DNA of 64,000 bases from Opisthocomus hoazin (GCF_030867145.1 NC_134433.1:12227216-12291215); one strand, 5' to 3'; positions 37,985 through 59,037 are shown, counted from the stretch's first letter. Made by a program: numbers and translations. The notes: generated by a model from the sequence alone, not told the origin.

Positions 37985-38290
37985 TTAAACTCTCTTGATG
38001 CTGAAATGTTCGAACCCCTTTTTGAACCTGCTTTAAGTTACGCACTTGCGCAAGGAGCTGTATACCTTTGCTGTACTGCGGACGCCTCTTGCTGTGTGCT
38101 CCGTTAGACTGGTTGCTCCTGCTGAGGAGCGGAATAGTCTCTCACTGGTGATCCATTCTGGAATGGCCTTGCCGCATTTGCCCGGTGACGAAGGTGCCTC
38201 ACATATGTGCACTAGAACCTAATAAGGTCCTTTCTCATTATTTCTGTGCAGCCTTTCAATAAACCTTGTTCTGTTTCTGATAGTAGTTGT
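37985..38290 (+). mobile_element. Possible solo-LTR-like segment
   Basis: This segment of intron 1 differs from its surroundings. It has a promoter-like block (GCACTTGCGCAAGG, then a TATAC box at 38,061), a GC- and CpG-richer middle, and an AATAAA signal at 38,258-38,263 in a TTTCAATAAACCTTG context that recalls the R/U5 region of avian endogenous retroviruses. I could not define TG...CA ends or a target-site duplication, and no viral coding sequence adjoins it. An old solo LTR is the best guess. It could equally be unique sequence. Confidence 0.25.
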
Positions 38291-40146
38291 ATATTTTATA
38301 AACTTCTGTGTTAAACCAAATGGACATTTTTCTTAACAAAGTGTGTTTGATGAGGCTTGTTTGACCCTAGAAGAACAGCAATATAAAAATTGTCATCCAG
38401 ATTCTAATACATCGCCTGTCTGGTCCTATCTGCTGTTTCTGGCCACAGTAACGACTGGATGCTTCAGAAGAGCTGCCGGAAGCATGCAGGAGTACCTTAC
38501 CTGACCTGTCTGTGGATGTTCTTACTTGTGTAAATGTCTATTTTAAAAAGCAGTGGTTTAATCTCTTGGGCTCAGTACCTTGCAGTAATTTCTGCAGGTT
38601 AATTTTGCTCTTTATGGCTTGGTTGGTTGAATTCCTTCACTCTGTTATAAATAGAACTATGCTGCTCTTACATTTTATGGACTTTCCGCTTGTTCTTGAA
38701 GTCAGCACCTGACATGGCTGCCTTATGTATGATTTTTAACTCTTACACCTTTTCTCTTCAAGCTTAGTTTATCATCTTGGGCATTTAGGACTTCCTGTTT
38801 CTGAGGCCTTTTTGTGCTGTATTTTCATTTTATTGCTAGATGTAAATGAATAATAATAGCCAGGAGCAGGCCATGGCAGAGACTTCTTAATGTATTGTCA
38901 GAAATTCCATTTTATTTTCCTAATTGATTCTTCATGTTGTTTATTAAAAAAAAGTCTGATGTTGTCTTTGCATAATTGTGCAATTATTTCCATTGGGCTG
39001 TCTGCACAAAGCTCAGCTCCTGAGTTATGTTTAGTTTAAGAGTAGAGATATGCTTGACGGCTCTTTACTTTTTGAGCTTTCATCTCCTGCCTTGTTGCTC
39101 ATTCACGTTGTTTTTTGAGGTTCCTGTGTACTTACTGGTACTGTCAACTGCCCTAAATAAAACTTGTCATGTTCCTTTCCTTCTCATTCCATTAAGGAAT
39201 GCAAATAATATGCAGGATCTGCACAGTATCTGCGGTCACTCTGGTTGAAAGGTCTTTTCCCTTGCTCAAAATGTGTAATTATATATCTGACCTCTTGCTT
39301 TTTTCAGAGTTTGTATCAATATTTCAGCTTTCGGTTCAGAGGTGGTGTTTCTGCTCTCCACCTATAACTAATTAATACTCGTAATAATTTGGTGTACAAG
39401 ACTTTGCCTGCTTCTTTTTGAATCTACTGTTGAATTGTACTATTATTTTGATGGCATACAGTCTAGTGCATAAATGGTTGGCTTGTTAGTTTGTCGTGTA
39501 TCACAGTCACCAAGTGATTAGAACATTACTTCCCCTAATTATTAGTTCGGTTAATTCTTTTGTTGGGCTGCAGCCGTTGTGGGGAGCCTCTCTGGAGCAG
39601 CAGCTGTTGGAAGGGGCCAGCAGCTGTGACGGAGTCTGTGTCACTCTGGAGCTACATCAGACTTTTAGGGAAGCTACTTACTCATCTCCATAGGTCAGTA
39701 ATGTTTAATTTATGAGTTTATTGAAGGACCGGCTTTTTGATGTATGGTCTGTGACAGCACCGTACCTTATACCTCCTCATCCTCTTTGTACAGATAATTT
39801 ACCTTCGTTCCTGTACCCTCATTCTCCCGTGTGGCTTTTTTCCAGCCCAGTAGTGGATCAGGCTGGGCAACCGCCCGAGGCTTCTCGCTGTCACAGCATG
39901 GGTTTTAAGATTATTCGTGCAGAATCTTCTAGTTTTCTCTTGGATTTTTGCATTTATATTTGACTTAATTTTGTGCCTTAGGTCTTTCCTGCTGGCTTCA
40001 GTTTCGCCAGGTTCATACTTGCTCAAGTAAGAGTCTGACCTGTGGCCTGGGCGGGTTGGACATAGCCTCCGGCTGGAGTGGGCACGTGTCCTGGTGTTCT
40101 TCTGCGCCCCACTGAATGCAAATGCAAGCTCATTTTAAGCATTTTC

Positions 40147-40164
40147 TTTTTTTTTTTTTTTTTT
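40147..40164. repeat. T18 homopolymer
   Basis: Eighteen consecutive T residues occur in intron 1, and a second T18 follows at 40,442. These could be the reverse-complement poly(A) tails of minus-strand retrotransposed sequence, but no recognisable element adjoins. Confidence 0.85.
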
Positions 40165-40441
40165 ACTTATTGGTCAGAAAGACTCTGAATTACTTCCTTT
40201 CAGGCCTCCTTTCTAAAACTGTGTGTGATACTGCTACTTTTTAATTACTTCTTTTCTCAAGGGTAATTATCTATATTGTGAGCTCTAGTAGCTTATTTCT
40301 GAGTTATTTATTCTGAATCCAAAACAGCTAATTTGCTTACGTTTACTGTATTTATTGTTCTGGGGCAAAATTGCTTGGGGGTCAAGAAAAGGTTTCTTTA
40401 AACCCAAGTCCCACAAGTCCCATTAGGATATCTGCCTAATC

Positions 40442-40459
40442 TTTTTTTTTTTTTTTTTT
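40442..40459. repeat. T18 homopolymer
   Basis: This is the second T18 tract, about 280 bp after the first. The sequence between them shows no similarity to a known element. Confidence 0.85.
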
Positions 40460-43400
40460 AAATGGGCAGCTGGAGTTTCCCAGTATTTTTGCCTCTAGAC
40501 CTAAGTGACTCTCATCAGCTGGCCACTTGCGAACTTCTTTGTGGCCAGTGTGCTGCCAGCACAGCATCTCCTGCACTGGAATCGTTCCAACGTACGCTCT
40601 TTAGTCCGAGAGCTGTGCCCACGGAGTTATCTGTAGGTGAGGCAGTCACAGAATGCGCATTAACGCGATGCTTTACGTAGTAAAGGAAAAGAGTTGGCAA
40701 TGGCTGTGCACTTAATGAATTGCAAAAGAAGGAGGACAGAAGATTTCATTTTTTCCAGTTGCCTTCCTCATAGCTTTGCTAGCCTAAGGAATTACTAAAA
40801 TTAGAGCTGACCTTCTTAATAAATGTACCAGAACTATCACAGGCAAAGACGTTCAGGAGATGTTACTGTTGAAGATGTCAGGGTATGGTTAGCACTTCTT
40901 GAACTGAATGCTGGCTATTCTTCAGTAAAGTGTTTTATTTGTGTTACTTAAGTGGTAGGGTCAGTGGTGGATTTTGTGTTTCCCAGGTGAGTGACACTGC
41001 AAAAATTGCCAGTTAACAAAACTAGTATTTTCAGAAGTACTGATAGTGTTACATATATTTGTGGTTTTTTATAGCTGGCATATGTAACTTGTCAAAATAG
41101 ATTTAGTTTGCTCAGAATATCTGTTTTTAACACAGGAACAGGCTTACCCAGTTAGAGTTATCTTTTCCACTACTTAGAAAACTTGAAAGATTGTAGAAAT
41201 AATCAGAAATACAGAAAACTCTTTCCATTTTGTTTTAAATGGAAAGCACAGGATGATTGTTGCCCTGCTGGCTTTACTGCTGGTGTGGATCATCCTAACA
41301 AATACTTACATCCAACCCTGGAACACAGATCCTGGGCTTGTCAACGGAGGTTTGGGCAGCTTGGCTTTCTGACCCTTTTGCTAGTGGTGTTCCCGGAAGG
41401 TAAACATCTGAGCAGAACAGCTCAGCGGGATCAGAAAGTGTGCTGGGGTAAGAAAAGCAGGGAGCTGCTGATGGACATTTTAGTGTCAGAATCTAGAGAG
41501 GAAATCAAAGTAAGCCCCACAGTCTACAAGTGCATGTATAAGAGAAATGCAGGCAGTACTTTAACGTAAAAGTGTCTTCCTGAGGCTGTTCTGTGAAGGA
41601 GTATAATTCAAGAAAAAATACAGGTAGAGAAGCAGAGAAAGAAAGCGGAGGTGGGGGTAATCTGCAAAGAGTTTTTTCCAAGATAGAACCATTCCTCAAA
41701 AATCTTTTAAAAGAAACTGAAAAAGGACTCTTACTGGAACAATGGGCTTGCTCTTTGTTAGGTGAAGAAAAATTTACCGTGTTGGGGAAGAAAAGCCTGT
41801 TTGAACATAGGTGCTCACACAGACAAAAAGCTGCCAGAATTCACCACGATATCCAGGCGTAGACTCATCTTACCCTTATAATCTGTTCCTTCTAGAACTA
41901 CATGCATGAGGGAATGCCAAAGATGGAAAGGAGACAGCCTTATGGAAGTTATGGAAGTGTGCAGCATGGCTGTGAGATCTCACCTGCTGCAGGTGTTGGC
42001 AGCAGAAGGGGCTCCTGACTCAGAAATGGGTACTCTGGTCTTTTCCCTTCCCTTGCGGACTGGCAGAAAGCAGAGGAGCATCTTGTGTACATGAGCTTGA
42101 GACTGAACAGCAATGTAGAAAAGAGCAGTGTCTTGGTGGGGCTTTCCATGGTTCACAGTTACTTTCTACAATCCAGTCTTCTCCACCCATTCCAGGTGTC
42201 TGTGTTCTCCTTCTAGTTGGCACTGTTTAAGGATGGTTACTTTTTTAATAATTTTTTTGACGGCATTTTGGATTTCTATTCAGAATATTAAACATTTTTC
42301 TAAGAGTCTCTTGTAGAATGCCATTCATCTGCACCTCCCTCTTCCTACATGACAGATAGTCCTTGTGGATCCAGTGTGGAGAACAAGTGTACCAAAAGAA
42401 TGATTTTAAGATAATTAAGAGAAAGGCAAGTTCATTACTTTGTCAGCATTTTTTCATCTGAGTTGCTCACTACTGAGTGGTAAAAGTAAGTTAGCAGGGT
42501 CCTGAGGGAGATGTTCCCGAGTACCTCTTGCCCCTTTTGCAGGGCATGGGAGAAGCTGAATGCCACTTGCTGCATCTCCAGGTTTTTCTTTTTTCATTTC
42601 TGGGATTTTTTTTTTCCACTTAATTACCACTCTAGGAAGATTTCCAAATTGCAGAACTAGGAGAAGGAAAAGCAACATGTTGTTAGCCTGGTGGGAGAGG
42701 CTTACCAAAGTACGCAAGTAGTCTGTGGTATGTGGTTTCACATGAATCAAGTGACTAAAACTGCCGTCCGTTTTGAGAGGCTTGGAGATGCTGGTAGACT
42801 TCCCATTGTGATAGTCACCTAGAGTACAACTGTCTTGATACCATCTGCCGTGGTGTAATTGAGCGTGGATGGGAAGCTGGTTTTTAGCTGTTGAAGGAAA
42901 CAGACTTTTTCTGCTGTGAGCAGAGAGTAACTCGTCTTCCACGTGTGCAGTGCATGTCGCGGCACTTGCGAGATGCTCTGCTTTTGCCAGAACAGGAAAC
43001 AAGAGTCAACTCAGTGGACCAGAGCCTAGGTTAAGGGAGGTTTTAAGGAATGTCCACATCACTTAGTGGGTCGCCAGGACATTTTTTTGAATTGGGAAGC
43101 TATAAAAGCCATGGTACATAGTTTTGACAAGCTTCTTGGATGGAAAAATTGGGCGCAGTGATCAAGAATGTACTTTCCCAGTAACCGTGAAGCACCTGAT
43201 CAACGTATGTCCCTGTGTTTGCTGAGATCTTTGCAAATCTCTGATTTGAGGTAGACAATCCTGAATCTAGTAGTACTGCACTGGCCGCAGATGCCCTGAA
43301 TTTCAGATCAGCCGACAGAACTTCTGTCTGTGCCTTGAGAGAGAGGGCCCTCTGCCTCAGGTCCCAGTGTGCAGCCCCGCTGCAGCAGGCTGGCCAGTGC

Positions 43401-43839
43401 CTGGCTTTGCATGAACAGCAAATAAAGTGATGGGGCGTGCAATAGTTCATCTCTGTCTGCGCTTCATCTTTCCGGATGAGGTACCTCCATGCATAGAATT
43501 CATCAGGCTAAAGTTTTAAAGGCTGATTAACATGCAGATAGCAAAATAAGTCAAGGGTAGTAGCATCGTTCCGAAAGTCACATATATCAGCACTGCCAGG
43601 TGTGACGAGTGTTCATGTCTTCTGATGCTGGACCTTCGTCATCTTTTCTGACACGTCCCCACCAACTGTAGAGCCCTTCCACTTCTGGTACCAGGTTAGA
43701 GTCAAATCATCCCACTTGCATCCCTACGGGTTTGAGGGATGAGTATTGCAGCATACCGTTGTTGGCTGAAGAGAGTACACCGGTATTGCAAAATACCAAT
43801 TTTGCCTGAAGAGGGTGTATTTCAGAGTAAAAAGAGTGA

Positions 43840-43854
43840 TTTTTTTTTTTTTTT
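43840..43854. repeat. T15 tract
   Basis: Fifteen T residues lie directly to the left of a 136-codon minus-strand open frame. On the minus strand the tract reads as an A-run a few bases after that frame's stop codon. The arrangement is noted but probably fortuitous. Confidence 0.85.
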
Positions 43855-46800
43855 CTTTCTACTCAGACGATACATGGGCCATTAACACACTGTCTTCTCT
43901 TTCCATACATTGTGGTCTTGTTTTGCAGTGTTGTAGATCAGGTGTTTTACTCTCAGCCACGTAACAGCCAGCGCTCAGCCTCCTGTGCTTGGCAGCGCAG
44001 TCCTGGTCAAGCGATGATGTGCCTGGGTATGCACTTGTACATTGCCTTGGGACGGCCTCCTTGGTGTCCCCGTGTAGGTCAGAGAAGAAGCTTCCTCCAC
44101 CCAGCAGGCAGTATGATATGACACTGAAAATCCAGCTGCGGTTTCCTCTGCATGGTTTATAACCAAACAGCTCATACAGGCTGATATTTTCATATGCTAT
44201 AAAACTCTTATTTAAGACTTTTTTCCTGAAAATACGTGGAAGAGCAGCTACTTCAGGTTTTGCGTACAAGCAGCACCTTGCATTCTATAATTTAGCTTAC
44301 TTTATTTATATTACAGGCTTTTATGCAGAGGCCATCAAAAATGAGGAGTGATTTCTCTGCTACTTTCAAAAAAATTGTGCTTTCAGCTCAAGCATTCAAT
44401 GCTATACAGAATTTTTTAAAATTCAGTATTTTAAGCATTCTTATCATCTAATCATTCTTCAAGCGTTCTTACGATCAAACTCACATGTAAGACATAATTG
44501 TAAGTGAAACAAAAAATTTTGAAAGTCAGTTCTTTCAATAGTTCCAGTTTGCCATACTTACGATAGTGGTGGAAATTTTCAGTGTCAGCTGGAGGCCATT
44601 CAGGAAATTTTTAATAGTGTGTTGAGAGGAGAATTTAATCTCAACTTCATATACTCACTGCATCCGACCCACATGCAAGTAAAAGAAAATCCCTTTTTAC
44701 CTTTTTCGACAGTTGCATGATGACACTCATTCCCTATCTATTCGATTCTCTTGCATTAGATCCTACCAGAGGAAATGACACTAAAATTTAGCAACTGTTT
44801 GCACTACGTGCAATGCAGATGCCTTAAAAAAATAAATCTAAATGTCAGTTTCCAAATTAAGTTATGTTATAGTGGGCTGTTATTTGTTGGTGTTGTTTTT
44901 TTGTTGTTGTTGCTTGTTTTACTCCTGCTCTGACTTTGAGTAAGAAGATCTGCAAAGGATGAGTGGTTTTCTTTGTTGAATATTCACTTTATAGTCTTTG
45001 CTGTTAGAGTGTGCAGGTCTGAAGATCACTGGTGCTATAACTGGTTTCCTGGTTGGTTGGTTTGTTTTTAAAGTGCCTTGTATAGTCTATCAGGGAAAAA
45101 CACGTAATATACCTACATTTGATACTAGAGAGAAGTTTTTGTAGATTTTACTGTGCTAATTGTATAGCAGCAGATGACTGTAATATAAAACAAGATTTAT
45201 GTCTCAAATTGCAAATATTTTTTGTTTATAATTCAGTAATGGAGGACAGAATTCCTGTCGACCCCGTTCGCCATCGCAGGAGTCCATGGAGCGTGCCTCT
45301 TGGTACCCACTGAGATAGAGAGAGACGCAGGATGATGGATGCATAAATCTGTTTGTTGTTTCCATATTGTGCTCATGTGGTGTTTGTTTAACTGCAGTTG
45401 TAACATTTTTGTGTATAGAAACTGAAAGATGTTGAATATGTTGATTCCTTGAAACTTCGCTGGTGCGGACAGAGTGTGCTGCTTTTTAATGCTAGTAATG
45501 TAAAAGCAAGCCTGTGTGCTAATTGTCACGTTTTGGTTTCTACGAACTTTTGAACCATCTTAAAGGAACTGCAGATGCTTTGATGCGCTCATGTTTAGGG
45601 TAACCTAATACGTCCTGATCACCGTCACTCTCACTGAGTTGGTCTGGGTGTGAACTTGAGAAGTGACACGACGGATAGGTGGAAATCCCAGTGCGTAGGT
45701 GCACTTCCCCTGTGCAGGGAAGGCGAAGTACATTCTCTGCTTAGTACATTGGTTTCTGACGTGAAAACAGTTATCTATGATGCTGGCAGCTGTCAGATAT
45801 TTTACTGTGGACAGATTTTAATTTCTCTGAGGTCTCTGTAGCATAAGGCTTAAATATGCACTTTAAATATGGCAGCTGACCGTTCTGAGCTTTGCTGGTT
45901 CTGCTCTACAGGGTCCCAGGGGATGTTAGTCACAGGGCTGGGTCTTACTCCAGCTTGAGATGAGATGGCAGGGAGACAAAAAACTCGGAAGAGAACAGGT
46001 CTTGCCCCATCCTCATCTTCAGCTTCCTTATGTCAGTGGTTCAAGGTGTGTGTATATACATTTAATATAGCTGTTATTACAGAGGGTATAACATCTTACT
46101 GATTCATAGACCTCTGTGGACGCGCGCATGTGGTTTCTACTAACTGGTAGTTGTTCAGATGAAAGTAATTTGATAAAACGTCTTGGCCTGGAAAAGGCGT
46201 AATTTACACTAGTAATGGTAGCCACTAAGTAAATGTAGTTAGTTCAGCCTACTGCATGGAAATAGAGTTGGTTGTGTCTTGTGCTTTAGTCATTCCTGTT
46301 TTTTTATGAATCTTTTTCATATTCCTACATCACCTTGTTGGTTATGAGCAGAATTGATCTAAGTATCAGTAGTTGTGTTTATGCAATGCAATGTTCTCTC
46401 TTTGTATGAGTGACAACTAGGAAAAAAAATGGAATTTATTTTACATAATTTTAGCAGCCTGCAAGGTGGCTTGTAGGCAGGCTGCCTCTTCAGCCAGCAG
46501 AGAGGGGCACAGTCAGAGGGCGCCGTGTCCGGTTTGCAGTGCCTGTCTCGTGGCCACAACTGGGATCCTGCCACCTGATCTGAGCTGTCTGAGGTGAGAT
46601 GATCAGTCCCATGCTCTGGGAACAATTGTGTTTAACAGTATAGCTACACTGATCCAAAAAACCTGTAGTAAAGAGTCTGCACTGGTGGAAGAATGTAAAA
46701 TACGTAAGTGCAACTTGACCATGATTTAGAAAACCAGCAGCCTGCTGGTATATGATTTAATTTTCAGTGCAGTTTAGTTGCAAGGTTTTTTTTAATTGTA

Positions 46801-48079
46801 AGACTCATCTATATTTTTAATGCATTTAAAATAATGCAATAACCATGTTGCATGCCACTTCTCCTAACTTCGCTTCCATTTTCTCAAAGTGTTCAGGTGC
46901 GGTTACTGCAAGGCAGGAGGCAGAGCAGCTCGGCTGCTGGCACTGTAGGGCTTTGGCAGGCAGCGTGTGTTGTCTGGGTAAAAAAGAAGACTAAGGGAAT
47001 TTAATATTGTAGCATCCATAAAAAATGGGAGCACTTAATAAAGTGAGACTGTGTAAAACTTTCTCATGGATGGAATTTACATTACTGCGTTTTATTGTTC
47101 CATCTACGCAGATCAAATGATAAGCATAGTGTCACATACACGTTTGTGACTGTTCTGTTAAATAGGTTTTAATACTTAATGTTTTTACTGTCATGCATTT
47201 TGAAGCAGCAATTATTTCTAAGAATAAAGATAATTACATTTGTCTCGATGCTCTCAGGATTAAAAGCTGTATTTTAAGGTGTATCACAATAGATGAGGAG
47301 AGTTCTGCTCTGATACGCCGTTCGAAGTCCGGCAGCACGGTGGCCAGTCCCGTACCACTGCTGCTGGTATTGTCAATGAGCCTGGTAGAGTTTTCGCAGT
47401 GGTAAAAAGTGTTGCCAGTAGATGACATTGCGGAGGCATGCTCAGAAACGATGCCAAGAACGAGTCTGGTGGCTGGTTTGGCATTGGGGGTAAGTGGGGA
47501 GGGGGCGGAAGCCGTAATCCATCTCAGCTGTGTGTGCGCAGGGCTTTTCTCCTGGCTCGGGCTCTCACACGCAGGCTGGCTCGCGGGGACATGTGACTTT
47601 TGGCCATATTAGCAGGTTTATCCAAGCCTAGCCCCTCTGACTAACAGATGTAGGGAAAAGGGCATTCTGGGATTGCAGCAGTTGCTTTTGAACAACAATG
47701 TCCTTTTTGTAAGAATCTGATGCTTCTTAAAAGATGGAACATGACATCATGACTGTCGATCCAAGAAACATTCCTTCAATAATACTGAGTGTGCTCTGGT
47801 TATCAGCTCCCTTCCCCCAGCTCCTTTCGCTCGCTTTTCTGACTGATGCTTTTTGTCTATTGTTTCATCAGGGGCTGTAAATGTGAAACAGTTGTCTTTC
47901 AGTGTTATGTGCTTGTTAGAGCTGGAATCAAGTGGAATATTGTTGGCTTGTTTGAAAGAAAGAAAGAAAAATAACAAAAACCCTAACTTTTCTTCCAGTC
48001 TTCATAAATGTAGCGCGTTTCAGGTACGGGCTGAGTTGAAACTAGTAATTTCCCTTCCCACATGGTGTTAGTTACTGCG

Positions 48080-48250
48080 TTATGCAACGGAAGGTGGAGA
48101 TATCGCAGTCCCGTGCATCTCCCTTGGCTTCATTGACAGCTCGGTGTGTCATGTGCCGATGCCGTCTGCTGCGAAGGCTCCTACAGTTCTCCTGCATCGA
48201 CACGAAACGCGTGTGTGCCTGCTCACGAGTGCGGTATAGGAGAGTTGTGA
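48080..48250. promoter_or_regulatory. Local CpG cluster in distal intron 1
   Basis: About 13 CpG dinucleotides fall within roughly 170 bp, in an otherwise CpG-poor intron about 2 kb before exon 2. The segment is short of a formal CpG island. It may be an unmethylated enhancer or minor alternative promoter. No coding exon or clear core promoter motif is visible. Confidence 0.3.
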
Positions 48251-50114
48251 ACAGCTGCGTGTTTTCTGTGTCTGTGTGTGTGTGTTCTATACTTCATCCA
48301 CCGCTGGGATTTGAATGTCGTTTTTTCCTTAGCCCCTGAGAGCGGGCTATCATGGAAACGCGTTGGGTTGCGTTATAAATCTTTCTGAATGCTGACTGCT
48401 TGGAGGAAAGCTATGAAAATGCTGGATTGCACTTCCCTTCCCTGTGTTCTCTCTCCCACGCATGTCTTCATCAGGAAAACTGGAGACTCTTGCAGACTTT
48501 ACAGCAAGGTATGTCTTGGCTGTCTCTCGCACAATCGTGCTCTCCTTGCAGTGATGCTGGCAGTTATTTGAACTAACAAGGAGCAGGCAGTCTTTGGCAC
48601 TTTCACATGCTGCAACTGTCTGGAGAAGAGTACCACCGAGCCTAAACATGCAGGAGTATGTCTTTTTCCATCCTTGTAGGAATTGCTCCGCAGGGAGGGG
48701 AAAAACAAATGATTCATTGATGGTCTAGAGGCTTGGAGAAAGGTGGAGTTACAGTGTCCAGAAAAGGAGACAAAATGGACAGGGATAGGGCCTGCTGATA
48801 CATTGGTTAAACTGATGTTTATTGTCTTTTTTTTGCCATTATGAAGATGTAAAATGTTTTTTAAAAACAAATTTGAGATAGGAAATTTTGAATTAAAAAA
48901 GCGCAAGTCTTGACCAGGCAGGGGTTTTTGGAAAGAAGTGAGCTGTGTGATTTGCTCTTTGTCAGTGACACAGAATTGTTTTTATTGGTGGCCACTTACA
49001 GGGAATTGAGAGGAAATCCCTTCATTTAGGAGGGGAAAAAAAAATGTGCATTTTACTTGTAATGGTTGTTTGGCTTCACCTGTTGTAAAGATACAGTAAG
49101 ATTTTTAGCACAACCCGAAAGTATACTTTTATTCTGGATAGATTCCAAGACACACTTCGGTAAATGGAAGCAAACGCACGGCGCAAGCAGAAGAGGTTTC
49201 ATACGTTCCCGATGGCGTCTGAAGTTGCAAGTTCCTCTGAAGAAAGTGTTTGCCAATGGGCTAGTATAGAAGGCTGGATCATGTGTTATTGCAATTAAAA
49301 TACATGTTTGCATCTGCTTAAGCCGTGTAGAAAGACATGCATCGTGTGGAAGTGAGTGTCTGCTGTTTTGGATGCTGTTTCTCTAAGTAAGAAGAGGCTT
49401 GTGAGTAAGCCTGAAGAACAGGCACTTTAAGATAGAGATTGTGAATTTAGATAGGAGAAAAAACCAGAAAGGACTGTGAATACTCATGGAAGGAGAAGCT
49501 TTAGAGAGGTCTCCATGTTTGTGTTGAAATGAGTAAAAAATTGATTGCTGGCTGCTTCTTAGCTGGAATACAGTTGCAGAAGGAAAAAAAATGCTGAGCA
49601 GAATTTCAAAAAATGTAAATACAGATTAGTAAATGGCAGTGGCGGTTTGTACACATCATACTTGTGCCATATATCTTGTCTTGCAAAGACCATGATATAG
49701 ATATCTATGCAATTGTGTCATCCACTTCACAAAATCCAAACAGTACTATAGGAAATAACGCACGTAACTCTTCAGAGGCAGGGTGTCAAGGTCACAGAGG
49801 CTCACTGGTGACAAACTGGTTATCGCTGTAGGTCAGAGGGATTCTGTTGACCGCTCTGCAGGTGACTGAGCAGATGCTGGAGCAAGGAACGTGTCTCATT
49901 TTGTGTTCTGGTTTTGGTTTGTGTTCAGTAGAGATGCTGGACTGTTGTCGCAGTGGGACTGTGACATTATCCCAGCAGATAGGTCGCGTTGCTTTATGCA
50001 ACAGGGACGCTTGCTCTGGAAGAAGTGGAAGCTGCTCTGCTGTAGCTTTGTTTCTGGCTCTTTGAGAAGAGGATAATCAGTGGAGGATTGCAATCTTTTT
50101 TCTTGCAGTAATCC

Positions 50115-50144
50115 ATGCTGAAGAGGCTCCATTCATACAGATGA
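50115..50144 (+). promoter_or_regulatory. uORF 1 (9 codons) in TAOK1 5' UTR
   Basis: An ATG at 50,115 opens nine codons (MLKRLHSYR) and stops at TGA 50,142-50,144. Because exon 1 has no ATG, this would be the first AUG a scanning ribosome meets. Its context is weak (T at -3, C at +4), which would favour leaky scanning. Its stop codon overlaps the next uORF start in an ATGA. Confidence 0.6.
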
Positions 50145-50179
50145 ACCAAGGGTTGAGGCAGCACTTTATACCCAGATAG
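50141..50179 (+). promoter_or_regulatory. uORF 2 (12 codons) overlapping uORF 1
   Basis: An ATG at 50,141 opens twelve codons and stops at TAG 50,177-50,179, 24 nt before the TAOK1 start. It overlaps uORF 1 by four bases (ATGA). The start context is also weak (C at -3). The compact pair suggests translational damping or stress-responsive reinitiation at the main ATG. This is inferred from layout only. Confidence 0.6.
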
Positions 50180-50203
50180 TCGGTCGGCTAACTGCCCAGC
50201 AGG

Positions 50204-50335
50204 ATGCCATCAACCAGCCGAGCGGGCAGCCTGAAGGACCCAGAAATTGCAGAGCTCTTCTTCAAAGAAGATCCAGAAAAGCTCTTCACAGATCTCCGAG
50301 AGATTGGCCATGGAAGCTTCGGAGCAGTTTATTTT
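50204..50335 (+). CDS. TAOK1: TAOK1 exon 2 coding part, residues 1-44
   Basis: This encodes the N-terminus of TAO kinase 1, a STE20-family serine/threonine kinase that acts as a MAP3K. It feeds MKK3/6-p38 and JNK signalling and is also linked to microtubule regulation and Hippo/MARK pathways. The peptide starts [20 protein letters not shown] and ends in the glycine-rich loop [11 protein letters not shown] (I34-F44, GxGxxG at G35-G40), kinase subdomain I. The start is chosen because it matches the family N-terminus and has A at -3. TAOK3 instead begins with a shorter, different N-terminus, so the paralogue assignment to TAOK1 is firm. The exon ends in phase 0 at a GTAAGT donor. The remaining gene continues downstream through seven introns in this window. 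Confidence 0.96.
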
Positions 50336-58991
<8,656 letters not shown>

Positions 58992-59037
58992 CTTGTTATG
59001 GAATATTGTTTAGGATCAGCATCAGACTTACTAGAAG
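58992..59037 (+). CDS. TAOK1: TAOK1 exon 5, residues 103-117 plus first base of 118
   Basis: This 46-base exon is short. It encodes LVMEYCLGSASDLLE and the first base of the valine 118 codon. It contains the hinge (MEYCLGS) that links the two kinase lobes and contacts the adenine of ATP. The exon ends in phase 1 at GTATGT. The sequence is shared by TAOK1 and TAOK3, so paralogue identity rests on the neighbouring exons. Confidence 0.95.

Larger units (their letters stand above)
19043..50108 (+). other. TAOK1: TAOK1 intron 1 (~31 kb)
   Basis: The intron opens with GTAAGG and ends with a pyrimidine-rich TTTTTTCTTGCAG acceptor at 50,108. No coding exon of any other gene is recognisable in it. 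It contains C25 (19,471), G13 (19,890), a (TA)n tract, several T18 tracts, one decayed CR1 LINE, a possible LTR-like segment and modest CpG clusters near 30,240, 35,820 and 48,080. The longest open frames (30,537-31,109 + strand; 42,454-43,002 - strand) have no recognisable domain and are treated as chance. A long first intron is usual for this gene and typically holds enhancers. Confidence 0.65.
50109..50203 (+). other. TAOK1: TAOK1 exon 2, 5' UTR portion
   Basis: Exon 2 begins after the TTGCAG acceptor at 50,108. The 95 untranslated bases before the start codon contain two upstream ATGs that open very short overlapping frames, described separately. The main start codon at 50,204 follows CAGG and has A at position -3, an adequate Kozak context. 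Both upstream ATGs have a pyrimidine at -3. Confidence 0.85.

Noticed and set aside
38008..38018. tRNA-like B box TGTTCGAACCC
   Set aside because: There is no A box at the right distance and no cloverleaf can be drawn, so it is not a tRNA gene or clear SINE head.
44715..44725. snoRNA C-box-like ATGATGA
   Set aside because: No D box (CTGA) follows within about 100 bases and no terminal stem is visible.
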